Source: Anaerolineales bacterium
GTDB lineage: Bacteria > Chloroflexota > Anaerolineae > Anaerolineales > Villigracilaceae
Reading direction: 5' to 3'
NCBI GenBank assembly: GCA_026928255.1
Contig: JAIXKJ010000008.1
Location: forward strand, 287,298-351,297
DNA: 64,000 nt
In this document: positions 1-7,900 of the stretch, piece after piece
How positions within the stretch are numbered: the first letter of the stretch is position 1
How the letters are laid out: every line of letters begins with the position of its first letter
Made by a program: the position numbers and the translations under genes
The notes under the pieces: model-generated
The model's input: only the letters and a program-made list of their open reading frames with translations
The model's database searches: none
What the model was told of the DNA's origin: nothing

Positions 1-55
1 GCGAGAGCAAAACGACGACGACGGCGAAATCATCGAAGCCGACGTAAAAGAATAA
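1..55 (+). CDS. dnaK: C-terminal tail of probable chaperone DnaK (partial)
   Basis: An open frame enters from the left edge and ends in a TAA that overlaps the ATG of the next gene (TAATG). The 17 visible residues are acidic and end in GEIIEADVKE, the kind of Asp/Glu-rich tail that closes bacterial DnaK (Hsp70). Only the disordered tail is visible, so the identification rests on composition and the closing motif. The overlap with the following gene implies translational coupling. Confidence 0.45.
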   Translation, partial: REQNDDDGEIIEADVKE

Positions 56-1281
56 TGCGACGCTTGCTCGTTCCGCTTTTGCTGGCAATGTTCGCTTGCG
101 GAAGTCGCGCCGACCGCCCGCCCATTACGCTTACGCCGCCTTCGCCGACCTTGACCGAATCTGCGCCGACGAACGCCCCCGCGCCGAAAATTGAATCAGC
201 CACGCCCGCGCCCGAAGCGACGGCGATTCTCAACGTCAGTCAATTTCCCAACCCCGACGATTACGAGTGGAAAGAAATCGTCGGCGGGCTGACTCGCCCG
301 GTGGATTTGAAATCCGCTATGGACGGTTCGGGGCGTTTGTTCGTCGTCGAAAAATACGGCGCGATTCGCATCTTGCAAGACGGACAATTGCTCGATCAAC
401 CCTTCCTCGACATCGCCGAGCGCGTCAACGAAAGCGGAAATGAAATGGGATTGTTGGGGCTTGCCTTTCATCCCAACTTTGCCGAAAACGGATATTTCTA
501 CGTCAACTACACGGGCGCGGGCGGAAATTCGCGCGTTTCGCGTTTTACGGCAAACGGAAATTTTGCCGACCCAAGCAGCGAAAAAATTTTGCTGACCGTT
601 GACCAGCCGTATGAAAACCACAACGGCGGCGCGGTCGCGTTTGGTCCCGACGGGTATCTCTATCTCAGTTTTGGCGACGGCGGCTCGCAAGGCGACCCAA
701 ACCGCAACGGGCAAAACGTCAACGCCTTGCTCGGAAAAATTTTGCGAATTGACGTGAATCGCGGCGACCCGTATTCCATCCCTGCCGACAACCCGTTTGG
801 CAACGAAGTTTGGGCGTACGGTTTACGCAACCCGTGGCGCATTTCTTTTGACCGCGCAACGGGCGATCTGTGGATCGGCGATGTGGGACAGAATCAATAC
901 GAAGAAATTGATTACCTGCCTGCGGGTTCGCCTGGCGGCGCGAACTTCGGTTGGAGCGAGATGGAAGGCTTTCACGATTACAACGGCGAAGCGAAGCCCG
1001 GCTTGCTGCTTCCCGTCGTCGAATATAGTCATCAGTTTGGCTGTTCGGTCACGGGCGGATATGTCTATCGCGGCGCGATGCCCGAATGGAACGGCGTTTA
1101 CTTTTACGGCGATTATTGTTCGGGAAAAGTTTGGGGAATCATTTTCGCCGACGGGCAATGGAACTCTCAAGCGCTCTTTGATACGGGCTTAAGCGTTACC
1201 TCCTTCGGCGAAGACGAAGCGGGCGAACTTTATTTGCTTAACGATTATTCCGGCGGCGTTTATCGGCTGACGAAGAAATAG
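55..1281 (+). CDS. PQQ-dependent aldose sugar dehydrogenase family lipoprotein
   Basis: Soluble-glucose-dehydrogenase-type beta-propeller of 408 residues. This family oxidises aldose sugars with pyrroloquinoline quinone outside the cytoplasm. The N-terminus is a lipoprotein signal with the lipobox LAMFAC (Cys15), followed by a Thr/Pro/Ala-rich linker to about residue 60. The propeller holds the family signature NHNGG with the likely catalytic His189, then YGLRNPWR and GQNQYEEIDY. Length and motif order are normal for the family. The ATG overlaps the upstream stop codon, so expression may be coupled to the preceding gene. The true substrate cannot be read from sequence, and no PQQ synthesis genes lie in the window. 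Confidence 0.85.
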   Translation: MRRLLVPLLLAMFACGSRADRPPITLTPPSPTLTESAPTNAPAPKIESATPAPEATAILNVSQFPNPDDYEWKEIVGGLTRPVDLKSAMDGSGRLFVVEKYGAIRILQDGQLLDQPFLDIAERVNESGNEMGLLGLAFHPNFAENGYFYVNYTGAGGNSRVSRFTANGNFADPSSEKILLTVDQPYENHNGGAVAFGPDGYLYLSFGDGGSQGDPNRNGQNVNALLGKILRIDVNRGDPYSIPADNPFGNEVWAYGLRNPWRISFDRATGDLWIGDVGQNQYEEIDYLPAGSPGGANFGWSEMEGFHDYNGEAKPGLLLPVVEYSHQFGCSVTGGYVYRGAMPEWNGVYFYGDYCSGKVWGIIFADGQWNSQALFDTGLSVTSFGEDEAGELYLLNDYSGGVYRLTKK

Positions 1282-1313
1282 CGCAATAGGCGCATTGTCA
1301 TCTCGCTTTTAAG

Positions 1314-1344
1314 ACGCCTGTCACTAGCCCGACAGGCGTTTTTG
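1314..1344 (+). terminator. Rho-independent terminator after sugar dehydrogenase
   Basis: A perfect 9-bp stem (ACGCCTGTC with GACAGGCGT) and an 8-nt loop are followed by TTTTTG. It closes the sugar dehydrogenase transcript. Confidence 0.85.
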
Positions 1345-1378
1345 TTCTACACTATGCTCATTGAAGTTAGGAGCGACG

Positions 1379-1600
1379 ATGACCGCGAAAATTGTTAAGG
1401 TTGAAAAAAACGTCTATTGCGAACGACTGCAAGAGAACGTCGTCATTGAAGTCGAGACGGTTTACGCGGCGGAGAACTTGCCCGACCAAGCGCCGCGCAT
1501 TCTATCCAGACGATGCGCCCACGCGATTGAATGCAACCTCGTCGAACATCCCGTCTGTGTTTTCTGCGGGACGAACCCAAACTTCGACCCGACCGAATAG
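1379..1600 (+). CDS. Small cysteine-containing protein of unknown function
   Basis: A 73-residue protein I do not recognise. The ATG at 1379 is chosen over an upstream TTG because AGGAG stands 5-6 nt before it. Five Cys (about residues 14, 46, 52, 60 and 63) include RRCAHAIEC and VCVFCG, a spacing that suggests metal binding or redox use. There is no signal peptide or membrane segment. It is transcribed after a terminator and converges on modB, so it appears to be a single-gene unit. Confidence 0.6.
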   Translation: MTAKIVKVEKNVYCERLQENVVIEVETVYAAENLPDQAPRILSRRCAHAIECNLVEHPVCVFCGTNPNFDPTE

Positions 1601-1670
1601 TTTTGAACTCTCTCCTCCCTCTGAGTTGGTTGTAAGGCTGCGCCGCGCACTGCGCGGCGTATGCCGTTAA

Positions 1671-2453
1671 TTATTCTTCCCGCTCTAATTTGCGCGTCAA
1701 CGCCAGCAACAACGCCGAGACAAAAATCAATAAAACGGAAAGCGACAACGCCGCGCCGATGTTGCGCTCGAAGCCGAGATAGATGGCAAGCGGCATGGTC
1801 TGCGTTACGCCTTCTAAATTTCCCGCGAACAAAATCGTCGCGCCAAATTCGCCGAGCGCGCGCGTCCACGCGAGGATCGCCCCGCCGAGCAAAGCGCGCC
1901 GCGCCAGCGGCAACATCACCGATTGAAAGACCTGCCATTGATTCGCGCCTTCGACGTTGGCGGCTTCTTCCAGTTGACCGTCCACTTCGGCGAACCCGAT
2001 TCGTGCAGCGCGGATGTAAAGCGGCGCCGAGACGAAAGTCTGCGCTAGGACGACCGCCGCCGTCGTGAACGGCAAACTGATTCCCGCCGCCGCCAACGCG
2101 GACCCGAAAATTCCGCGCCGACCGAAAGCGATCAGCAACGCCAGCCCCGCCACCGAAGGCGGAAGCACAATCGGCAAATCTGTCAGCATTTCGACAATCG
2201 TTTTGAAGCGCGACTTCCAACGCGCCAACAGATACGCAAGCGGCGTGCCGAAGAGAATCGCGCAAGCCGTCGAAACGGCGCTGGTTACGACGCTCAAGCG
2301 CAGCGCCGAAAACGCTTGCGCGGAAAAAGCGTCCGCGAGGAAAGCGCCGTTGAAGGCGCGAATCAAGACCGCGAATATCGGCAGCGCAAAGAGCGCCAAC
2401 ATAAAAAGGCTGAGAAAGACGAACAGCCATTTTGAGTCGAGGAGTTTCTTCAA
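1671..2453 (-). CDS. modB: Molybdate ABC transporter permease ModB
   Basis: Inner-membrane permease of 260 residues with about five to six hydrophobic segments. The cytoplasmic EAA-loop (EAANVEGA near residue 150) docks the ATPase, and the tail ARALGEFGATILFAG is typical of ModB/CysT-type permeases. It lies 75 bp downstream of modA on the same strand, separated by a long inverted repeat. The called start is a TTG without a clear Shine-Dalgarno, so the first residues are uncertain. No modC ATPase follows, so the transporter must borrow an ATPase encoded elsewhere. Confidence 0.85.
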   Translation of the reverse strand: MKKLLDSKWLFVFLSLFMLALFALPIFAVLIRAFNGAFLADAFSAQAFSALRLSVVTSAVSTACAILFGTPLAYLLARWKSRFKTIVEMLTDLPIVLPPSVAGLALLIAFGRRGIFGSALAAAGISLPFTTAAVVLAQTFVSAPLYIRAARIGFAEVDGQLEEAANVEGANQWQVFQSVMLPLARRALLGGAILAWTRALGEFGATILFAGNLEGVTQTMPLAIYLGFERNIGAALSLSVLLIFVSALLLALTRKLEREE

Positions 2454-2466
2454 TTAAAGTCAATTT

Positions 2467-2520
2467 ACCGCAAGAGGTCGCAAAGGAAAAACTTTGCGCG
2501 TCTTTGCGACCTTTTGCGGT
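2467..2520. repeat. 19-bp inverted repeat between modA and modB
   Basis: Arms at 2467-2485 and 2502-2520 are complementary at 18 of 19 positions (ACCGCAAGAGGTCGCAAAG against its complement), with a 16-nt loop. No T-run follows on the modA strand, so it is more likely a REP-like mRNA-processing or stability hairpin than a full terminator. The ACCGCAA/CGCAAAG wording resembles dispersed intergenic repeats. Confidence 0.7.
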
Positions 2521-2528
2521 TAAAAATA

Positions 2529-3386
2529 TTAGGGAGCGGCGAATCCCCATTTTTGTAAAATGGCTTGCCCGGCGGGCGAGCGGACGTAATCCACAAAGGC
2601 TTGCGCGAGTTTTGCGTTTTTCGATTCGGTCAACGGCGCGATGGGGTATTTGGCGATAACATTCATTTCGGTTGGAATTTCAATCGTCTGCAATTCGGGC
2701 GCGGCGACCGCGTCGGATGTGTAAACGATGCCCGCGTCCGCTTCGCCGAGTTGAATCTTAGCGACGACTTGTTTGACATTATCTTCATTGGAAACGACGT
2801 TCGCCAAGACTTTATCTTTGAAATCCGCGCCGAAGGCGGCGTTCATCAAATCCAACGCCTGACGCGAATACTTGCCGACGGGAACTTCTTCGGCGGCAAG
2901 CACAAGTTTGATTCCCGAATTCGCCAATTCTTTAAGCGAAGTTATCTTCGCGGGGTTATTTGCGGGAAGAATCACGACCAATTTATTTTTGAGAAAAACC
3001 TGCGAGCTTTCTTTATTCACCAACGCGGACTCAATCAGCGCATCCATTTCTTTTTGGTTGGCAGAAGCGAACACGTCGGCGGGCGCGCCTTCTTCAATTT
3101 GCGTCCGCAAGGTCTGCGAGCCGCCGAAGTTGAAGGTGGTGGTCACGCCTGGATTGGCGGCGTCAAACTCTTTGCCGATTTCGGTAAAAGCGTCGGTCAG
3201 CGAGGCGGCGGCGAAGACGGTCAATGCGCGCGGTTCAGGCGTGGCGGTCTGCGGAATCGCAGTCGCTGCCGGGGCTTTTGTAGGCGCTTCGGTAGCAGGA
3301 ACAATTGTCGGCGCGGGGGTCGAGGCGGACGCGCATCCCGTTACGAGCAAGGCGAACAATACAATAACGTTCAAAAAGCGTTTCAT
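2529..3386 (-). CDS. modA: Molybdate-binding lipoprotein ModA
   Basis: Extracytoplasmic substrate-binding protein of 285 residues. The start at MKRFLNV is supported by AAAGGAT just upstream and by an ATGA overlap with the padR stop. A lipobox (LVTGC, Cys17) is followed by a Thr/Pro/Ala linker. The mature part opens with VFAAASLTDAF and then has NFGGSQTLRTQIEEGAPADVFAS in two halves, the oxyanion-binding segments of the ModA family. It delivers molybdate or tungstate to ModB. It lies between the PadR regulator and modB and is probably co-transcribed with both. Confidence 0.9.
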   Translation of the reverse strand: MKRFLNVIVLFALLVTGCASASTPAPTIVPATEAPTKAPAATAIPQTATPEPRALTVFAAASLTDAFTEIGKEFDAANPGVTTTFNFGGSQTLRTQIEEGAPADVFASANQKEMDALIESALVNKESSQVFLKNKLVVILPANNPAKITSLKELANSGIKLVLAAEEVPVGKYSRQALDLMNAAFGADFKDKVLANVVSNEDNVKQVVAKIQLGEADAGIVYTSDAVAAPELQTIEIPTEMNVIAKYPIAPLTESKNAKLAQAFVDYVRSPAGQAILQKWGFAAP

Positions 3387-3934
3387 CCTATATCCTTTGA
3401 AATGTGGAATTGAGTTCTTATCTCCGCCATCCAATTTTGAATGAGGCGCATTTGTTGGAGGCGAAGGTCAAGACTTAAACGGTTGAAGGTTTGTTCAGGA
3501 GGCAAATGTTCGATAAGGTTTTCGAGGCTTTCAATGCGCTCTTCAATTTCATCGAGTTGCGATTGATAGATTTGAGGAATATTTTCAGGGCGGTGAAGTT
3601 GGCTGAAATACAGGCGCGTGAGAAATTCCAAACGGATGGAACGCGCGTTGGCGCCGACGCCCAATTCAAGCCATTCAAAAAAACGTCTGCGTCCTTGCGC
3701 TGTAATTTTGAGCATTTGACGCGCAGGCAATTTTTCCTGCTCGACCACATGCGCGGAAATATCGCCGCGCTGTTCCAGCCGTTTTAAAATAGCGTAGGCT
3801 TGACTTTGACTCAAATGCCAGACATGACCAAGTTCTATTGTGAATCTTTGGTGCAAATCATAGCCATGACTTTGACCCGAAACGAGAAAGCCCAACAGCG
3901 CAAATTCGGGGGAAAGGTTGCCTGATATACCCAT
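3383..3934 (-). CDS. PadR-family transcriptional regulator
   Basis: A 183-residue regulator. The N-terminal winged helix (about residues 8-85: EFALLGFLVSGQSHGYDLHQ, then SQAYAILKRLEQRGDI) is the PadR fold, followed by a C-terminal helical dimerisation part of the Vir type. It is first in a padR-modA-modB unit and its stop overlaps the modA ATG. A perfect 13-bp inverted repeat spans its -10 region and start codon, which points to autorepression. No Shine-Dalgarno precedes the ATG; a -10 box ends 6-7 nt upstream, so the mRNA is probably leaderless. Its ligand is unknown, and control of molybdate uptake is inferred from position. Confidence 0.85.
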   Translation of the reverse strand: MGISGNLSPEFALLGFLVSGQSHGYDLHQRFTIELGHVWHLSQSQAYAILKRLEQRGDISAHVVEQEKLPARQMLKITAQGRRRFFEWLELGVGANARSIRLEFLTRLYFSQLHRPENIPQIYQSQLDEIEERIESLENLIEHLPPEQTFNRLSLDLRLQQMRLIQNWMAEIRTQFHISKDIG

Positions 3935-3954
3935 TGAGTGAGTATATCAGGCAA
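3918..3954. promoter_or_regulatory. PadR operator candidate (13-bp perfect inverted repeat)
   Basis: TTGCCTGATATAC and its exact complement are separated by 11 nt. The palindrome contains the ATG of padR and the TATACT -10 box, so a bound dimer would block polymerase. The GTATAT/ATATAC cores resemble PadR boxes. Confidence 0.7.
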
Positions 3955-3970
3955 TTTTATATTTTGGCAA
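3941..3970 (-). promoter_or_regulatory. padR-modAB promoter
   Basis: -35 TTGCCA, an 18-nt spacer and -10 TATACT, with the ATG of padR 7 nt further on. It overlaps the right arm of the inverted repeat. Confidence 0.6.
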
Positions 3971-3991
3971 GGGAATTAAGGGCTGGGTCAA

Positions 3992-4021
3992 TTGACAAAC
4001 CTTTGATTTTTATGATATAAA
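3992..4021 (+). promoter_or_regulatory. Promoter of the SAM riboswitch-methionine operon
   Basis: A consensus -35 TTGACA, an 18-nt spacer and TATAAA, about 20 nt before the S-box aptamer. It is divergent from the padR promoter. Confidence 0.7.
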
Positions 4022-4041
4022 CCGCGAATAATAACGCTGTA

Positions 4042-4166
4042 CTCATCCAGAGAGGCGGAGGGACCGACCCTTTGAAGCCTCGGCAACCAGTCAGTGATCG
4101 GCAATCAGTTCTAGCGGTCAGTGAAGAAGGTGCTAACTTCGGCAGACGCAAGTCTGGCAGATGAGA
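4042..4166 (+). promoter_or_regulatory. SAM-I (S-box) riboswitch aptamer
   Basis: Shows the S-box landmarks in order: P1 5' strand CTCATC, AGAGAGGCGGAGGGAC, TGAAGCCTCGGCAACC, GGTGCTAACTTC, and P1 3' strand GATGAG. The P1 3' strand and following AGAGG are complementary to the 5' arm of the terminator at 4188. SAM-stabilised P1 would let the terminator form and shut off the operon; without SAM the antiterminator forms. The downstream genes metH and HMT/MTHFR match this logic. Confidence 0.95.
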
Positions 4167-4187
4167 GAGGATCTAAATTTTATGTCG

Positions 4188-4211
4188 CCTCTCATGTAAT
4201 GAGAGGTTTTT
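4188..4211 (+). terminator. Riboswitch-controlled terminator
   Basis: CCTCTCAT, loop GTA and ATGAGAGG are followed by TTTTTATTTT. It is the expression platform of the SAM-I riboswitch. Confidence 0.9.
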
Positions 4212-4230
4212 ATTTTATAAAGGAAAGAAA

Positions 4231-4638
4231 ATGGATGTTGAAAATCGTCTTGCCATTCAAGAGTTGATCGCCAAGTTCGCCACCAGTTTTGACCTGAAAG
4301 ATTGGGGCGGACTGCAAGCCTGCTTTACCGAAACCTTCCGCGCCGATTACTCCGATATGAACGGAGCGCCGCCGCAGACGGTAATCGCCGCCGAGTACGC
4401 TCAATCGCGGCGCGAGATGTTAAAGAATTTTAAGTTGCATCATCTCGTGAGCAATTATGAAATTGACTTCGCCGATTCAAAGTCCGCGACTTGCCGCGCT
4501 TCGATGATCGTCTGGCGCAAGTCGGAGGCGGAACAGCAAACCGCGCATTGCTTTTATATTTTTCAGTTGACAAAGGAATCGGGCGATTGGAAGATTTACG
4601 AAATCGCGCAGAAGATTTTTTGGAACGAGCAGGCGTGA
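4231..4638 (+). CDS. SnoaL-like (NTF2 superfamily) protein
   Basis: A 135-residue single-domain protein. The first helix (ENRLAIQELIAKFATSFDLKDW) and the strand-rich second half ending GDWKIYEIAQKIFW match the SnoaL-like cone fold. Members are small-molecule hydroxylases, isomerases or ligand-binding proteins, and no specific activity can be assigned. AAGGA precedes the ATG by 7 nt. It is the first gene behind the SAM riboswitch and so is expected to rise when SAM is scarce. A direct methionine role is not established. Confidence 0.75.
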   Translation: MDVENRLAIQELIAKFATSFDLKDWGGLQACFTETFRADYSDMNGAPPQTVIAAEYAQSRREMLKNFKLHHLVSNYEIDFADSKSATCRASMIVWRKSEAEQQTAHCFYIFQLTKESGDWKIYEIAQKIFWNEQA

Positions 4639-4661
4639 ATATAAGAAGCAAGGAACAAGCA

Positions 4662-4859
4662 ATGGCTAAAGTTCAGAAAATAAAAAAAGCGAAAAAGAAA
4701 TTCAAAGAAAATAAAAAAGTCTTAAGACATAAAAAAGCGCAACCTGAAAAATTATCTGACTTTTTCAAGGCTTCGCCGCTTGTAGGAATTGAACTTACTC
4801 GCGATAAAAGCGCTGTGCGTTCACAGTTTGTCATTTCGAGCGACAGCGAGAAATCTTAG
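4662..4859 (+). pseudogene. Truncated antitoxin-like small protein
   Basis: A 65-codon frame with a very Lys-rich N-terminus (MAKVQKIKKAKKKFKENKK) and then SDFFKASPLVGIELTRDKS. The latter resembles the C-terminal FFxxSPLxGxELxxxRD segment of Phd/VapB-type antitoxins. The last 10 residues (VISSDSEKS) are encoded by a palindromic repeat that begins at 4829 and supplies the stop, so the natural 3' end seems lost. No toxin gene is adjacent. The fragment lies within the SAM-riboswitch operon, and whether it is still functional is unclear. Confidence 0.45.
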
Positions 4860-4904
4860 CCGCATAATCGTAGATTTCTCAACCGCCAGCGACTCGAAAT
4901 GACA
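4829..4904. repeat. Palindromic intergenic repeat, GTCATTTCGAG family
   Basis: Nested inverted repeats: outer GTCATTTCGAG/CTCGAAATGAC (11 bp, perfect) and inner GAGAAATCT/AGATTTCTC (9 bp, perfect). It overlaps the 3' end of the antitoxin-like frame and ends 33 nt before metH. A half copy occurs at 62997-63031. Confidence 0.8.
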
Positions 4905-4937
4905 GTTATTATTTGCTCATAGAATTTTAGGAGAACC

Positions 4938-7900
4938 ATGAAAAGACAATACACCAACCGCCGTTACCTCGACGCCCTCGAAAAGAAAGTGATTATTTTC
5001 GACGGCGCGATGGGCACGAGTTTGCAAAATCAAAACTTGACCGCCGAGCATTTTGGCGGCGAACAATACAACGGGTGCAACGATTACCTCGTCATCTCGT
5101 GCCCCGAAGCGGTGGAAAAAGTTCACCGCTCCTTCCTCGAAGTCGGCGTGGACGCGCTCGAAACAGACACCTTCCGCTCGAACCGCTTGACGATGAAAGA
5201 ATACAATCTGCAAGAGCGCATCGTTGAAATCAACATGGCGGCGGCGCAACTTGCGAGAAAACTCGCGGACGAGTACGCCGAAAAAACGGGACAGCCGCGC
5301 TTCGTCGCTGGCTCGATTGGACCGTCTGGCAAACTGCCCTCCACCACCGACCCCGATTTGTCGAACGTAACTTACGACGAGTTAATTGCCGCGTTCGCCG
5401 AACAAGCCGAAGGTCTGATTCGCGGCGGCGCGGACTTGCTGCTCATCGAAACGTCGCAAGACATCCTCGAAGTCAAAGCCGCCATCGCGGGCTTGCATCA
5501 AGCCTTTGAAAAGACGCAAATTTATTTGCCGATTCAAGCGCAGGTAACGCTCGACACGACGGGGCGCATGTTGCTCGGCACGGACATCAACGCCGCGCTG
5601 ACGATTCTCGAAGGCATGGGCATTGACGTGTTCGGACTCAACTGCTCGACGGGACCCGAACACATGCGCGAGCCGATTCGTTTTCTCGGCGAAAATTCTC
5701 CGTTGCCGATTTCGTGCATCCCCAACGCCGGGCTGCCGCTCAACGTGGACGGGCAAGCCGTGTACCCGTTGCTGCCCGAACCCTACGCAAACGACATGTA
5801 CGAATTTGCGACGAAGCACAACGTGCGCGTCGTCGGCGGCTGTTGCGGCACGACGCCCGAACATTTGCGCCTCCTTGTCGAAAAACTTTCCGATTACCAA
5901 TTACCAACTACCGACTCCCCGCGTCTTTTCACGCCGCAACTTTCTTCGGCGATGTCGGCGAGCGCCATGCAACAAACGCCCGCGCCGACGCTCTTGGGCG
6001 AACGCTGCAACGCGCAAGGCTCGCGCAAGTTCAAACGCCTGCTGTTGGCGGAAGATTACGACGGCATCCTCGACATCGCCCGCGATCAAGTATCAGGCGG
6101 CGCGCACGCGCTGGATATTTCCGTCGCCGTTACCGAACGCGCCGACGAAGCCGAGCAAATGCGTCAGGTCATCAAAAAATTGCAAGCAGGCGTGGACGTT
6201 CCGCTAGTGATTGATTCCACCGAAGTGGACGTTCTGGAAGTTGCATTGCAAACCGCGCCTGGTCGCTGTCTGATTAATTCGACGCACCTTGAATCGGGGC
6301 GCGCCAAAGCCGACAAGATTTTCGCGCTCGCCAAAAAATACAACGCCGCCGTCATCTGTTTGACGATTGACGAAAACGGCATGGCGAAGACCGCGCAGAA
6401 AAAATACGAAGTCGCGCAGCGCATTTACGACATCGCCGTCAACGAACACGGACTCAAACCCGAAGATTTGGTCTTTGACGATTTGACCTTCACTTTAGCA
6501 ACAGGCGATGTTGAATTTATTGACTCCGCCAAAGAGACCATCGAAGGCATTCACTTGATCGAAGAAAAACTGCCGGGCGTGATGACCTCTCTCGGCGTGA
6601 GCAATCTGTCGTTCGGGTTTGCGCCGCAAGCCCGCCCAGCGCTCAACTCGGTCATGCTTTATCACTGCGTGCAAGTCGGCTTGGACATGGCAATCGTCAA
6701 CGCGGCGCACGTCAAACCTTACGCCGAAATTGACGAAACCGAACGCGAACTTTGCGAGGACTTAATCTTCAACCGCCGCGAAGACGCGACGCAGCGCTTC
6801 ATCGCCCACTTTGAAAATGTCGAACTGACCGAAGAATCCGCCGCCGACCCAACCGAAGGCATGACGCCCGAACAGCGCCTGCACTGGAAAATCGTCCACC
6901 GCTTCAAAGACGGCGTGGAGGCGGATATTGACGAGGTGATTAATCGTTCCCTCATCCCTAACCCTTCCCCCGAAAGGGGAAGGGAATCCCCTCTCCCTGT
7001 GGGAGAGGGACAGGGTGAGGGCAAGCCTCGCAAATATAACCCGCGCCTGCCAGACAAACTCAAAGAACGCATTCGTGAACTTCGTGAAAACGCAACCGAC
7101 GCCGAAGCGTTGATGTGGCGCTTGCTTCGCAACCGCGCTATTCACGACGCAAAATTCCGCAGACAACACCCAATCAAAGGATATATTCTTGATTTCTATT
7201 GTCATGAAGCAAAATTAGCAATTGAATTGGACGGTTCGGGACACCTTGAAAAGAAGCAAATCAAGCATGACGATGAACGAACAAAAACGCTAAACGCGCA
7301 AGGGATTCGCGTTTTAAGATTTTGGAATAGCGACGTTTTGAATAACACAGAAAATGTGTTGAACGAAATTTGGATTGCTTTGGAAGAGGCGTCTGCGAAC
7401 ACCCTCACCCCTAACCCCTCTCCCGTTGGAGAGGGAGACTCGGACTCCCTTCTCCCTACGGGAGAAGGGCTGGGGATGAGGGCTCCGTCCAAGCACGTCA
7501 TCGCCGTGCACCTGCTCAACAACGTGCTGTTGCCCGCCATGAAAGAAGTCGGCGACAAGTTCGGCGCGGGCGAGTTGATTTTGCCCTTCGTTCTGCAATC
7601 CGCCGAGACGATGAAGAAAGCCGTCGCGCACCTCGAAAATTATCTCGAAAAAATGGAAGGCGTAACCAAAGGCACGGTCGTCATCGCCACCGTGTACGGC
7701 GACGTGCACGACATTGGAAAGAATCTCGTCAAAACGATTTTGTCGAACAACGGCTACACCGTCGTGGATTTAGGCAAGCAAGTCCCCGCCGAGACGATTA
7801 TCACCAAAGCGGTCGAAGTCAACGCCACAGCCATCGGACTCTCCGCGCTGCTGGTGTCCACGTCCAAGCAAATGCCGCTGATTGTCAACGAACTGCATCG

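Larger units (their letters stand above)
6949..7482 (+). mobile_element. DUF559 endonuclease-like element inserted in frame in metH
   Basis: 534 bp (178 codons exactly) bounded by CCCTCATCCC and its complement GGGATGAGGG. The core protein (MetH residues 700-818) is a DUF559/Vsr-like nuclease domain: KFRRQHPI, ILDFYCHEAKLAIELDGSGH (Asp752, Glu763, Asp765, His769) and VLRFWNSDVL. All the residues I expect for the fold are present. Each side is a palindromic repeat of about 75-80 bp. Removing the segment would join Arg670 to Pro850/Ser851 in frame. Mobility is inferred from structure only. Confidence 0.75.

Noticed and set aside
1462..2550. Arg-rich 362-codon frame overlapping modB
   Set aside because: Composition is that of an out-of-frame shadow; modB in the other frame has clear family motifs.
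6949..7482. MetH insert as an intein
   Set aside because: No Cys/Ser splice junction blocks, no terminal His-Asn, and the core is a DUF559 nuclease with repeat-encoded flanks.
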